Shown here piece after piece: positions 18,267-28,100 of a stretch of DNA of 46,788 bases. The notes below the pieces were generated by a model, which had not been told where the DNA came from, made no database searches, and worked only from the letters and a program-made list of their open reading frames with translations. The position numbers and the translations under genes were made by a program. Source of the DNA: Chloroflexota bacterium (GTDB lineage: Bacteria; Chloroflexota; Anaerolineae; Epilineales; SHYO01); the NCBI GenBank assembly GCA_009692745.1, contig SHYO01000007.1, forward strand, positions 1 to 46,788, given 5' to 3'. Numbering within the stretch: position 1 is the first letter of the stretch; each line of letters begins with the position of its first letter.

Positions 18267-19301
18267 ATGCGTGGCTGTCCCAGTTGTGTCCGGGGGTTTC
18301 CTGTAAGCGCCCTGCGGCAATCAGGTGAAACACCTGGCACCGGGGGCCTCTCAGCCTTGCCACAGAATTTCCCACCGGTTGAAACCCTCAATGGATTGCT
18401 CAATGTTGACAAACCTCAAGGGATGACTTCCCATGATGTAGTAAACACTATCCGGCGCGCCGCCGGAGTAAAGCGGGTAGGGCACGCCGGTACACTTGAT
18501 CCAGATGCTACCGGCGTGCTAGTAGTGGGGATCGGTATGGGAACGAAGGTTATGGAGTTCCTCTCCGATAACAAGAAAGTATACCGCGCGGAAATATTCC
18601 TGGGAATATCGACAGATACCGATGATAGTACCGGAGAGATCATCTCTAAAACTTACGGCAACGAACCGCAAGCAGCCGCATTTCGCACGGGAGAGATTCC
18701 TGAAGACCTCGCCGGCATCGAGAGCATATTGCAACACTTTCAAGGGACGATTGACCAAATTCCACCGATGTACGCCGCTATTAAGGTCAAAGGGATACCG
18801 CTGTATAAATTAGCCCGGCAGGGCAAGGAAATTGAACGGAAAGCGCGGCAGGTGCATATTGAGCGGCTCGAGGTACTCAACTTCCACCCCCCTGTGCTGA
18901 CGGTAGAAATAAGCTGTAGCAAAGGCACATACATACGCTCATTGGCCAGGGACATCGGAGCAACCCTGGGATGTGGCGCCCATCTACAGCGCTTAACCAG
19001 GCTCGCCAGTGGTCGTTTTGAGCTTTCCCAGGCTGAATCCTTAGCCGTAGTCGTGGAGAGTTTCCGGTTCGGGTATATTGAGCAGATTCTGCATCCTATC
19101 GATGAAGCATTACTGCATCTGGATATGTTGGTGGCAGATGCCGAGACCAGCGAGCGCATCCGCAATGGGCAATTTATCCCAGCGCAAAAACCCATACAGA
19201 CAACGATCTGCCGGGCCTATACCTCCGACGGCGATTTCCTGGCAGTGCTCGAATTTGATCTGCAACGCGAATTGTGGCACCCTAGAAAAGTATTTTCCTG
19301 A
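18267..19301 (+). CDS. truB: tRNA pseudouridine(55) synthase TruB with N-terminal extension
   Basis: Isomerises U55 in the T loop of tRNAs. The catalytic core begins around residue 45 (NGLLNVDKPQGMTSHDVV), with the catalytic Asp in GHAGTLDPDATGVL and the later KGTYIRSLARDIG motif. A C-terminal PUA-like region follows. The ATG chosen has a strong GAGGAGG ribosome-binding site six bases upstream. This leaves about 40 residues before the usual TruB N terminus, including CPSC and a Gly/Pro-rich linker. No good internal start exists, so the extension appears real. It lies between nrnA and ribF as expected. Confidence 0.93.
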   Translation: MRGCPSCVRGFPVSALRQSGETPGTGGLSALPQNFPPVETLNGLLNVDKPQGMTSHDVVNTIRRAAGVKRVGHAGTLDPDATGVLVVGIGMGTKVMEFLSDNKKVYRAEIFLGISTDTDDSTGEIISKTYGNEPQAAAFRTGEIPEDLAGIESILQHFQGTIDQIPPMYAAIKVKGIPLYKLARQGKEIERKARQVHIERLEVLNFHPPVLTVEISCSKGTYIRSLARDIGATLGCGAHLQRLTRLASGRFELSQAESLAVVVESFRFGYIEQILHPIDEALLHLDMLVADAETSERIRNGQFIPAQKPIQTTICRAYTSDGDFLAVLEFDLQRELWHPRKVFS

Positions 19302-19329
19302 TTGATATCTTTGGGAAGCGATTGCACTT

Positions 19330-20748
19330 ATGCAAGTTGTAACCAGTTTGCAGAAATATTACGCCACCCAGGATAGTGTTGTTACCATCGGGACTTTCGA
19401 TGGGTTTCATCGCGGTCACCTGAAACTTGTCAACAAGGTGATTGAAAGGGCCAGGCGAGCCGATCGCCAGGCCGTTATGGTAACATTACATCCGCACCCA
19501 CGGAAAGTATTGACCCCCGATAAAGATCTCCCCATCTTAATGACCTTGGAAGAAAAGCTAGCAGCCCTGGCAGAAATCGGCCTTGATACGGTAGTGGTCT
19601 TCGCCTTTACGCCCGAAACATTACGCCTCTCGGCCGAAGCCTTCTGCGCCTTGCTCACGAACCACCTGCAGATGCGGGAACTGTGGGTGGGGCCAGATTT
19701 TGCCCTGGGTTACAAGCGGCAGGGAGATATCCCGACCCTCAGGAAAATTGGGGAAACGATGGGATTCACGGTGGGCATGGTACCGGAATTAGAACTAGGT
19801 GGTGTAACGGTGCGTAGCTCACGGGTCAGAGAAGCTCTTAGCCAGGGGAATTTGCCGGAGGTAACCTACCTGCTGGGCCGGCCTTACGCAGCCCGCGGCA
19901 CCATCATCACAGGCGCCAGGCGGGGCCGTGATTTGGGTTTTCCCACCGCCAATTTACAGCTTGCCCCAGAGAAATGCTTGCCGCCAAACGGCATATATGT
20001 GGTAAAAACCTTGCTGGAAAACTCGATCTATGCTGGGGTCGCCAATGTGGGGGTCCGGCCTACCTTCGACAACGGGGAACGCCTGGTCGAAGTCTACCTG
20101 TTGGACTTCAATCGCGATATTTATGGACAAGAGATAGAGGTGCAATTCATCGAATATCTGCGCGAAGAGCGAAAATACACCAGGTTGGCAGACCTGATTG
20201 CTCAGATCCACCTGGATGTGCTCCAGGGGCGCCGCAGCATGGCGCCGGTATTCCAGGAAATTGCCCACACAGCGGATGTAGGTCTACTGGTCAAAGGGCG
20301 CTACCTGGCAGAGCTATTTGCCAACGCAGCCACCGGTATGGCATGGCTGATGTTCGGTCCCGTCCCAAGCAGTGCAGCTTGGAAAGACTCTGCAGAGATG
20401 ACGGAGAGAATAGAGTTACAGAGCCCAGATGGTGAGAGTTTGCTGGTAGATTGGTTGAGTGAACTGCTATACCGCTTTGATACTACTGGCGAAGTCTGGC
20501 GGGAGGCAAGTGTGCTCTATACCTCGCCTTACGACCCCTCGGAAGAAACAGATTGCCGGCTGCGGGCACGGGTACGCTTCTCCCTCTTTCCCATCCCCGA
20601 TCCAGTGGAGGTCGGCCCCACAACAAATATTTCTCTTATAGAGACCCGCGAGACAACCCGCAAGATCATCAAGGCCGTCACCTTTCACAATCTGCGGATT
20701 ATGGAAACGTCTGAGGGGCTAGAGACTACGATTATCTTCGATGTCTGA
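19330..20748 (+). CDS. ribF: RibF (riboflavin kinase/FMN adenylyltransferase) fused to archease
   Basis: One uninterrupted 472-residue frame encodes two proteins that are normally separate. Residues 1-303 are RibF, which makes FMN and FAD: the nucleotidyltransferase part has TIGTFDGFHRGH and the kinase part has GARRGRDLGFPTAN and GVANVGVRPTF. Residues 304-472 are an archease domain: FQEIAHTADVG with D316, then KAVTFHNLRI and the terminal FDV. Archease activates the RNA ligase RtcB, encoded 41 nt downstream, so the second half fits its neighbour. An internal ATG at 20239 with AGGGGCG upstream could also yield free archease. I see no stop or frameshift at the junction. Confidence 0.9.
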   Translation: MQVVTSLQKYYATQDSVVTIGTFDGFHRGHLKLVNKVIERARRADRQAVMVTLHPHPRKVLTPDKDLPILMTLEEKLAALAEIGLDTVVVFAFTPETLRLSAEAFCALLTNHLQMRELWVGPDFALGYKRQGDIPTLRKIGETMGFTVGMVPELELGGVTVRSSRVREALSQGNLPEVTYLLGRPYAARGTIITGARRGRDLGFPTANLQLAPEKCLPPNGIYVVKTLLENSIYAGVANVGVRPTFDNGERLVEVYLLDFNRDIYGQEIEVQFIEYLREERKYTRLADLIAQIHLDVLQGRRSMAPVFQEIAHTADVGLLVKGRYLAELFANAATGMAWLMFGPVPSSAAWKDSAEMTERIELQSPDGESLLVDWLSELLYRFDTTGEVWREASVLYTSPYDPSEETDCRLRARVRFSLFPIPDPVEVGPTTNISLIETRETTRKIIKAVTFHNLRIMETSEGLETTIIFDV

Positions 20749-20789
20749 AAGGCAGGGATGGGTAGCCACGGACGCAAGGAGGAAGTAGT

Positions 20790-22241
20790 ATGGTACACAA
20801 GACGGATTTCAAGCGGATTAATAATTACCTTTGGGAGATTCCCAAAGAATACCGGGGAGACATGCGGGTAGCAGCCCGTATCTACGCCGATGAGGAGATT
20901 CTGGAAGAGGCATTGGCAGACCAATCGGTGGACCAACTGATAAATACGGCTACTCTGCCGGGATTGGTGCAATATGCCCTGGTGATGCCGGATGTTCATC
21001 AAGGGTACGGCTTTCCCATAGGAGGTGTATGTGCTACCCGCTTACCGAGCGGGGTTATTTCGCCAGGAGGTGTGGGGTACGATATCAATTGTGGGGTACG
21101 GTTGCTGGCCTCGGCTATTTCTTTAAAAGAGATACGAGCAGAGATCAGCGCATTGGCTACCCTGCTATACCAACGTGTACCCAGTGGCGCAGGGGGAAAG
21201 GGCGAAATCCGACTCTCCACGAAGGAGTTGGATGAAGTCCTGGTCAAAGGTTTAGGCTGGGCCAAAGCCCAGGGATACGCCACCGAGGAAGATATCGAAC
21301 GCACGGAAGAGCGAGGGACAATGCCGGGAGCCGACCCGCAGAAAGTGAGCGCCAAGGCCAAGGAGCGCGGTCGCAATCAACTGGGAACCCTGGGATCAGG
21401 CAATCATTTCCTGGAGATAGATGAAGTGGTGGAGATCTATGATACAGAGGCAGCGCAAGCAATGGGTCTCTTCCAGGGCCAGGTAGCTGTGCTAATCCAT
21501 AGTGGCTCACGAGGTTTCGGCCACCAGGTCTGTACGGATTATGTCAAAAGCTTCCAGAGTGCGGTACATCGGTATAGCATCAAGCTGCCCGACCGCCAAT
21601 TGGTCTGCGCCCCCCTCGATTCGCCCGAGGGACAGGATTACCTGGCGGCTATGGCGTGTGCTGCCAATTTTGCCTTCGCGAACCGCCAGATCATGGCCCA
21701 TACTATACGCCAGGCGTTTGAAGAAATATTGGCCGGAAAGGTGAAGCAGAGGCACCTGTGGCTGGTTTATGATATCGCTCACAATATGGCTAAGATCGAA
21801 GAGCACGAGATTGATGGCCAGCGGATAAAGCTGTGCGTACACCGCAAAGGCGCCACCCGGGCTTTCGGGCCCGGATCAGCCGTGTTGCCTGCCGTCTACC
21901 GGAAAATTGGCCAGCCCGTGATGGTACCAGGCTCCATGGGTACGGCTTCGTATGTCCTGGTGGGCACTGAGGGGTCGATGGCTCAAACTTTCGGCAGTAC
22001 CTGCCACGGCGCCGGCAGAGTGATGAGCCGGTCCCAAGCCAAGCGAGAAGTGCAGGGCAGCGAGCTGAGAGCGGAGTTGGAGCGACAAGGTATCTCTGTG
22101 CGCGCCGGCAGTATGTCGGGATTGGCGGAAGAGGCGCCGATCGCCTACAAGGATGTGGATCGGGTGGTACAGATTGTCCACAACGCTGGTATCGCCCGTA
22201 AGGTAGCCAAGTTGGTACCACACGCCGTCATTAAGGGGTAA
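20790..22241 (+). CDS. rtcB: tRNA-splicing/RNA-repair ligase RtcB
   Basis: GTP- and Mn-dependent ligase joining 2',3'-cyclic phosphate or 3'-phosphate RNA ends to 5'-OH ends. The 483-residue length is typical. Motifs in order: [14 protein letters not shown], the metal-binding Cys in [24 protein letters not shown] and [11 protein letters not shown]. The guanylylated His lies in [14 protein letters not shown], followed by [14 protein letters not shown]. There is no intein. The ATG has AGGAGG upstream. It lies directly behind the archease-containing ribF gene, so the ligase and its activator are probably co-expressed. Likely role is RNA damage repair or tRNA maturation. Confidence 0.97.
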   Translation: MVHKTDFKRINNYLWEIPKEYRGDMRVAARIYADEEILEEALADQSVDQLINTATLPGLVQYALVMPDVHQGYGFPIGGVCATRLPSGVISPGGVGYDINCGVRLLASAISLKEIRAEISALATLLYQRVPSGAGGKGEIRLSTKELDEVLVKGLGWAKAQGYATEEDIERTEERGTMPGADPQKVSAKAKERGRNQLGTLGSGNHFLEIDEVVEIYDTEAAQAMGLFQGQVAVLIHSGSRGFGHQVCTDYVKSFQSAVHRYSIKLPDRQLVCAPLDSPEGQDYLAAMACAANFAFANRQIMAHTIRQAFEEILAGKVKQRHLWLVYDIAHNMAKIEEHEIDGQRIKLCVHRKGATRAFGPGSAVLPAVYRKIGQPVMVPGSMGTASYVLVGTEGSMAQTFGSTCHGAGRVMSRSQAKREVQGSELRAELERQGISVRAGSMSGLAEEAPIAYKDVDRVVQIVHNAGIARKVAKLVPHAVIKG

Positions 22242-22306
22242 GGGGCGCTTCCGCGATGACGGGTCCCACATAGAAGCATATGGAGTAAGGGTTTAGCTCG
22301 ACACAA

Positions 22307-23302
22307 TTAGAATTCGCCAGAATTATACCCCAACCGGCGTAGCTCGGCCGGATCATGGCGCCATTTCTCACGCACCCGGACATACAATTCCAGAAAAACC
22401 TTGTGCTCCAACATCTGTTCAATTTCCACCCGAGCAGCGCTACCGATGCGCTTGAGCATTTCCGCCTTAGCCCCAATGACAATCCCCTTCTGGGAAGGTT
22501 TTTCCACCAAAATTTCGGCGTCGATATAGGTGAGGGTTGGGCTACGCTCCTGCCATTCGGAGATGACCACATCCACTGCATGGGGCACTTCTTGCTCCAG
22601 AAATCTTAACACCTGTTCCCGGATCAGTTCGGCAGCCGTAAGCCGTTCAGTCTGGTCCGTGACAACCGAAGGATCATAGAGCGGCGGGCTCTGGGGCAGC
22701 AAGGCAACGATCTGGTGCAGCAATTTATCCCGGTTATCTCCCCGCGTCGCCGAACACAGCATCCAATGGCCATAGGCGGCACTCTGGGGCCAGGTTTCAA
22801 TCGGTCCCAAGGGCGGATCGGCAAAATTGCCCAGAGCCATATAGGCCCGAACTTGGGATTCAACATCCTCCGGCTTCAGCAAGTCCGCCTTGTTCAAGAC
22901 CAGAATCACAGGTGTAGTAGGCCAGCGATTCAGCTCATCGGCGATACGATGGTCCTCGGCATTGGGAGGGCGGGAGACATCTACAACAAACAGGACAAGA
23001 TCAGCATCCGGAATGGCATGGGTTGCCACCGACACCATATATCTCCCTAGTTCGGTTTTAGGCTTGTGAATCCCGGGGGTATCGACAAAGATAATCTGGA
23101 CATTATCCTTGGTGAGAATGCCCAAAGCCTGGCGACGAGTGGTCTGGGGTTTAGGAGAAACAATGGAGATTTTCTCGCCCACATACCCATTGATCAGGGT
23201 TGACTTACCGACATTGGGTTGTCCAATGACAGCTACAAACCCCGCCCGAAAATCAGCCGCGAAGGATTTAAGATAATTTTGTTGCGTATCTTGGTCTTCC
23301 AT
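22307..23302 (-). CDS. era: GTPase Era
   Basis: Ras-like GTPase with a KH domain, required for 16S rRNA maturation and 30S assembly. The 331 residues show G1 GQPNVGKS, the switch region PKPQTTRR, G3 DTPGIHKP and G4 NKAD. A C-terminal KH domain, EKPSQKGIVIGAKAEMLKRIG, follows. The start was placed at the ATG that shares its A with the upstream stop (TAATG), matching the usual Era N terminus. The longer frame running back into the upstream gene has no family support. It is translationally coupled to the ttuA-like gene. Confidence 0.95.
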   Translation of the reverse strand: MEDQDTQQNYLKSFAADFRAGFVAVIGQPNVGKSTLINGYVGEKISIVSPKPQTTRRQALGILTKDNVQIIFVDTPGIHKPKTELGRYMVSVATHAIPDADLVLFVVDVSRPPNAEDHRIADELNRWPTTPVILVLNKADLLKPEDVESQVRAYMALGNFADPPLGPIETWPQSAAYGHWMLCSATRGDNRDKLLHQIVALLPQSPPLYDPSVVTDQTERLTAAELIREQVLRFLEQEVPHAVDVVISEWQERSPTLTYIDAEILVEKPSQKGIVIGAKAEMLKRIGSAARVEIEQMLEHKVFLELYVRVREKWRHDPAELRRLGYNSGEF

Positions 23303-24300
23303 TAGTATATTTCTTCTCCTACAGGCATAACCGGCGTTCCAACCAGAGACACAGAGACTGGGATAACGTGGGTATCTTTGCCTATAGACCGGTTTTGCCA
23401 TAAACGACAAAAGGCGCAGAGACCAGGAGAGGTAGTAGGCTGGCCACAGTTATCGCAACTATTTAAGACGACATCCTCGGTAACAACATCGAGAAATCCG
23501 GCGTCCCGGGCGCTCAGAAAACTCAGATAAAAGTGCAGCTTGGCGCCTGGTTGCGCATCTTCAAGTTCATTGAGCAGATTCTTATAGGTGATAGTGGTTG
23601 AACCTACCGCGTAAGGACATTCAGCATACAAGTAATCCAGGCCGCGCATGATGGCATATGCAGCAGTTTCTCTCTCATAGAAGCGGCAGAAAGGCTTGGC
23701 CTTGCGCGCCAGACCGGGATGTGTAGCCTCCAAGATGGGAGATTGGCGGGCGAGGTATTGGGTTTGCCAGCGCAACGTATTGAGAAATAGGACGGCAGCC
23801 TCATCATCCAAATTATGCCCCGTGGTCAGGCAGGTATACCCTTCCTCTAGGGCTACTCGATTCATAATATGGCGCTTTATCAGGCCACAGGCTGAGCAAG
23901 GTTTACTGGCTCGGTGCTGGTCCGCCACTTGGGGAATAGTTTGACCATAGACCTGATCCACATCGACTACGTGCAATTTTACGCCAGTATGCTGCTCGAT
24001 AAAGATATCAATTTTCTGCCGTGAGAGATCGGAATAGCCGATGCCGCCATCTATCCCCTGGCCGATATAGAGACCATCAGCCTGATATCCCAACTGCAGG
24101 AGTACATCCCAAAGAGCCAGGCTATCTTTTCCGCCAGAGACGGCTACCAATACTTTGTCGTCTCTGCCAAACATCTTATAGCGCTCGATAGTCTTCTGGG
24201 TTTGGGCCACAAACCATTCCAAATAATGATCTTGGCAAAGCGCCAGCTTATGATGGCGCATATTGAAGGCGGCGGTCTGATGGCACTTTCGACAGTGCAT
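23302..24300 (-). CDS. TtuA/Ncs6-type tRNA 2-thiouridine synthetase
   Basis: A PP-loop ATP pyrophosphatase of the TtuA/Ncs6 family that thiolates a tRNA uridine through an adenylated intermediate. The 332 residues begin with a zinc-finger-like MHCRKC with further His and Cys. The PP-loop VAVSGGKDSLALW follows, with the catalytic-region CSACGLIKRH and TTGHNLDDEAA. A C-terminal zinc finger has CDNCGQ and CAFC. This group often uses an Fe-S cluster bound by three cysteines. The ATG has AAGGAG upstream. The peroxiredoxin-like gene precedes it by 87 nt and era overlaps its stop. Confidence 0.88.
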   Translation of the reverse strand: MHCRKCHQTAAFNMRHHKLALCQDHYLEWFVAQTQKTIERYKMFGRDDKVLVAVSGGKDSLALWDVLLQLGYQADGLYIGQGIDGGIGYSDLSRQKIDIFIEQHTGVKLHVVDVDQVYGQTIPQVADQHRASKPCSACGLIKRHIMNRVALEEGYTCLTTGHNLDDEAAVLFLNTLRWQTQYLARQSPILEATHPGLARKAKPFCRFYERETAAYAIMRGLDYLYAECPYAVGSTTITYKNLLNELEDAQPGAKLHFYLSFLSARDAGFLDVVTEDVVLNSCDNCGQPTTSPGLCAFCRLWQNRSIGKDTHVIPVSVSLVGTPVMPVGEEIY

Positions 24301-24387
24301 CAGAACTCCTTTCTAACAAAAAGTAATCAATAATTTCTAGCTTGCTCAGATTTTAGCACAGATCAGGTTGAAGGGCCAATGCTGGCG

Positions 24388-24872
24388 TCAGCATAGACCA
24401 TTTTCGTCATTTAGATGACGAATCTGCACCAATAGATCCTCTACAGAAATATAGTCAGACATGGAGTCGCTATAGTGGGCCATGCGCATAATACCGTGCT
24501 TATCAATCAGGACCATGGCGGGCATGCGACCCATCTTTAGCAATTTGACCTGTTGCCGGTACAATTTGGCGATCGTATGAGCGTAGTCGGGATTGCCAAT
24601 AAAAGGAATGCCGGCCTCCTCCCAGTAAGATTTTACCTGTTCCGAACCTATGGGGGCGATGGCTATGATAGTCGTTTCCACCTGCCTGAATTGTTGATAA
24701 TAGTCGCGCAACTGCGCGAGGCGCCGCCGGCAGTAAGGTCAAAAAAGCTACGCAAGAATTCCAGTAGCACACGCTGGCGACCCTGAAAATCAGAGAGCCG
24801 GTATTCCCGACCGTAAGGATCAATGAAGCTAAAATCCGGCGCGGGAAGACCGGGTTCGGTTAATATTTCCAT
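24388..24872 (-). CDS. Peroxiredoxin-like (AhpC/TSA) selenoprotein with UxxC site, split by a one-base shift
   Basis: Two frames on the reverse strand together make one thioredoxin-fold peroxiredoxin-like protein. The first (from ATG 24872, AGAGG upstream) gives PAPDFSFIDPYGREYRLSDF and then VLLEFLRSFF. The second continues as U-PYCRRRLAQLRDYYQQF through GIPFIGNPDYAH to the C terminus. U is a UGA at 24739-24741, the first position of the usual CxxC. To join the frames, the T6 run (A6 on the forward strand, 24741-24746) needs one more T. Frame two has a TAG just upstream, so it cannot start earlier. A homopolymer error or recent mutation is likelier than programmed shifting. Total about 161 residues. 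The likely role is peroxide or thiol redox defence. Confidence 0.75.
24704..24719 (-). promoter_or_regulatory. Candidate bacterial SECIS hairpin in the peroxiredoxin-like gene
   Basis: On the reverse strand TCGCGC and GCGCGA form a perfect stem around the loop AGTT, extendable by an A-T pair. The loop begins 25 nt after the UGA and has G in its second position followed by U, as expected for a SelB-binding bacterial SECIS. It encodes LAQLRD, a conserved stretch, so part of the sequence is constrained by protein. Confidence 0.65.
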
Positions 24873-25195
24873 AAACCTCTTTTCAGCCGGATGTTACACC
24901 TTTTCATCCTCATGGTATTCGCCCCGGCAGAAATATTTATTACTGTAAATATACCATAGCTGGTAATTAAAAGAGAAAACAGCCCTAACGTGCGTTTTGG
25001 CACGGTAACCCGTTTCTCATTGTGAAGCAAACGGGCTTTGCAGGTTAAATTTTTGCATTTCAGGGCCATTTTTACCTATTTTTAACCCAAGGCCAGCCCA
25101 AAGATACTGACAGAAGCGCAAAATTATGGTAAGATGATCTCAGATATCTCCCGAAATCGTGTGAAGGGAGCCAACCAGGGGAGACCAGGCACTAT
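24873..25195. other. Intergenic region between divergent peroxiredoxin-like and PilN-repeat genes
   Basis: No gene is supported here. It contains an inverted repeat CCCGTTT/AAACGGG at 25009-25015 and 25029-25035, and a short palindrome TACCA-TAGC-TGGTA near 24952-24965. The forward promoter at 25107-25135 also lies here. No clear reverse promoter for the peroxiredoxin-like gene was found. Confidence 0.5.
25107..25135 (+). promoter_or_regulatory. Sigma-70-type promoter of the PilN-repeat gene
   Basis: CTGACA at 25107-25112 and TAAGAT at 25130-25135 are separated by 17 bp. Start of transcription near 25142 gives a leader of about 55 nt. Confidence 0.6.
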
Positions 25196-28100
25196 ATGCC
25201 GCCCGATTCATTGCGCCCTAAAATCATAAATTTAAATATATTGCCGGAAAATCACCGGCAACCTACCCCCATTATTCCCACGGCGCTGTTGGTGGTCATT
25301 ACTCTTGTGGCTACCGTGCTTGTGATGGGATTATTCGTGGGACATATGATCTTATCCAGCCAAGCCGACGAACTGCAAAAGAATCTGGATGAGTTAACGC
25401 GACAACGTAGATTAATTAACGCCCCCGTACAACAGATTGGGGATTTACAAAAGGAGCTGTTGGCGCTGCAGGAGAACATCCAGGTGCTAAACCAGGCCTA
25501 TATGGCTGTGTTACAAAGGCGAGCGGACTGGGGCAATATTAGTAGAATTGTCTTTGGCCTGGCCCCTGAGAGTGTGCAAGTGAACTCCTTGACGCAAGCT
25601 GATCGTGTACTTCAGATTCGTGGACGGGCAGCAGATGTTTCTCTGGTCAACACCTATGTAACGAACCTGGAAAACAGCGGTCTCTTCAGCCGGGTTACAT
25701 TACAGTCGGTTAATTCGGCGCCGGAACCCTTGCCCACCGGTACACCTATCGCTGGGTTTGCTACCCCGATAGTATCACCGACTATCACTCCCACGGCTAC
25801 TATCACCCCTACGATAACATCTACGCCGATTATTTTAGCTGATATCTTTGAGATAGATGATTTTACGCCTAAACGGATTGCGGTGGGTGGGGCTCCCGAC
25901 ACCCACACGTTTTATCCGGAATTTGATGTTGACAAGGCGGTGTTCATCGCAAAAGCGGGGCGGCGTTACCGCATCTCTACCAACATCATCGATCCGGGTG
26001 TGGACACCATCTTAACCGTAAAGATAAATGGACAGACCTATACCAGTGACGACCGGGCACCCGGAGATCTGGGATCACAATTAGAAATTATCAATAACTC
26101 TACCAGCGATCAGGAACTCCTGATCACGGTAGCCAACCGGGGCCAATATGCTGCACTCGATCCCCTCTTCCTGGCCCGGTACACCTTACAGGCAGTGGAG
26201 ATTTCCCCCGGCACGGGGGGGGTAGACATATACGAACCGGACGACACGCCTAAGCCGATTGCCCTTGGCGATATGCAAACCCGCTCTTTCTTTCCCGAGG
26301 GGGATGTGGACCGGATAACCTTTCCGGTGAAGGCCGGTAGCTGGTACTCATTGACTACCTCGGCCCTGGCGCTGGGGGTAGATACCGTATTAACAGTAAA
26401 CGTCGATCAGCGGGTGATCATTAATGATGATATCTCGCCCGGCTCTTTGTCATCGGGCCTTAGTTTTCAAGCCTTTGCCGCGGGAATGGCGGTAGTGACC
26501 ATTAGTGACCGGGGACTATTCGGGATAGATAAGATCTATAATATTGCCGTTGCGGAATTTGTGCAGGCAGTGCCGCCCACCGTAACACCCACCCCCCAAC
26601 CGGGGGACCAGTTTGAGCCCGACAACTTCTTTCCTGAGTCGATAGCCATCGGTGAAACCCAAAGCCATACGTTCTATCCCTTCGCCGACCAGGACCGGAT
26701 CAAGTTTCCAGTGAAAAGCGGACATTCCTATCTGGTAAAGACTTCTGCCCTGACCTTGGGGGTTGACACCCAACTTACCGGGCAAGTAACGAGTTTGCCG
26801 GTACTTTTCAACGACGACTTCAGACAGGGAGATCTTTCGTCAGAAGTGCGTTTCACGGCTGTGGCAGATGGTGTGGCCATTTTTACCATTACCAACCGGG
26901 ATCAGTTCGGCGAAAATGATAGCTATATCGTCACAGTAGCCGAATATATCCCGACTGCCACGCCTACCAACACACCCACCAATACGCCCACTCCCACCAG
27001 AACGCCAATCCCAACGTCTACCGTGCCTACCGCCACACCCACCCTGGCGCCCACGCTGTCACCTACCCAGACCAGGATTCCTTCCCCTACGCCATGCACC
27101 CTATGCGATGCATTCGAACCGGATACGGGTACCCCCATACCAGATATTTTCCTGGGCGTACCGCAACAACACAATTTCTTCCCGCAAGGGGATGTAGACC
27201 GGGTGGAATTCCTGGCGAAGCAAGGACGCAGGTATCGGGTGTTCACATCCCAGTTGCTCCCCGGTGTAGATACTGTTTTGGAAGTAAATGTGAATGGCAA
27301 GATTTATGTCAATGATGACCGGCTCAGCGGCGCCGAACCTCTTAGTTCCTTCGTTGGATTCATTAATGATACCGGGTTCGACGTTGTAGTGATTGTGACA
27401 GTGCGAAACCGCGGGCAATATGGTGCGGATAAGACCTACAATCTGACGGTGGAGGAGGCCGGGCCGGCAGACCAATATGAACCAGACGACACGACTCCTA
27501 AACCTTTTGGCCTGGGAGAACTGCAAAACCACAACTTCTACCCGGACAATGACGTAGACAAAGTGACCACTGGCGTTAAAGCTGGCAGGTATTATTACGT
27601 GACCACCACGAACCTCACGCTAGGAGTGGATACAGTCGCCAGGGTAGAAGTCGGTGGTATAGTTTTCGAGAACGACGATGCCCAGCCGGGCGAAAAGGGA
27701 TCGCGAGTTCTCTTCAAAGCCAACCAGGACGGCGCAGCCCTGGTCACCATTCGGAATAAAGGCAGCTTCGGGCCTGATAAAACATATGATTTGTCTATCA
27801 CTGAGTTGCCCTTCAATCCCGATCGCTACGAGCCAGATGATACGAATCCCCAGCCCATCGCCATTGGTGGCCCCCAGACCCATACTTTCTACCCAGGCGG
27901 GGATGTGGACATAGTCTACTTTGATGCCATCGGCGGCCACCGGTACGAGATCAAGACATTGAACTTGTCTTCAAAGGTGGATACCTTCCTAGAGGGCACG
28001 TATAACGATACACCCCTGACTCCCAATGACAACTATCTGCCAGGCGCACAAGATTCCCGCATCGTATTTGACGCCCCTAACCCGGGACACGTCGTGATTA

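Noticed and set aside
23303-23410. N-terminal extension of Era running back into the upstream gene
   Set aside because: It overlaps the C terminus of the ttuA-like gene, has no family support, and a coupled ATG (TAATG) sits at the normal Era start.
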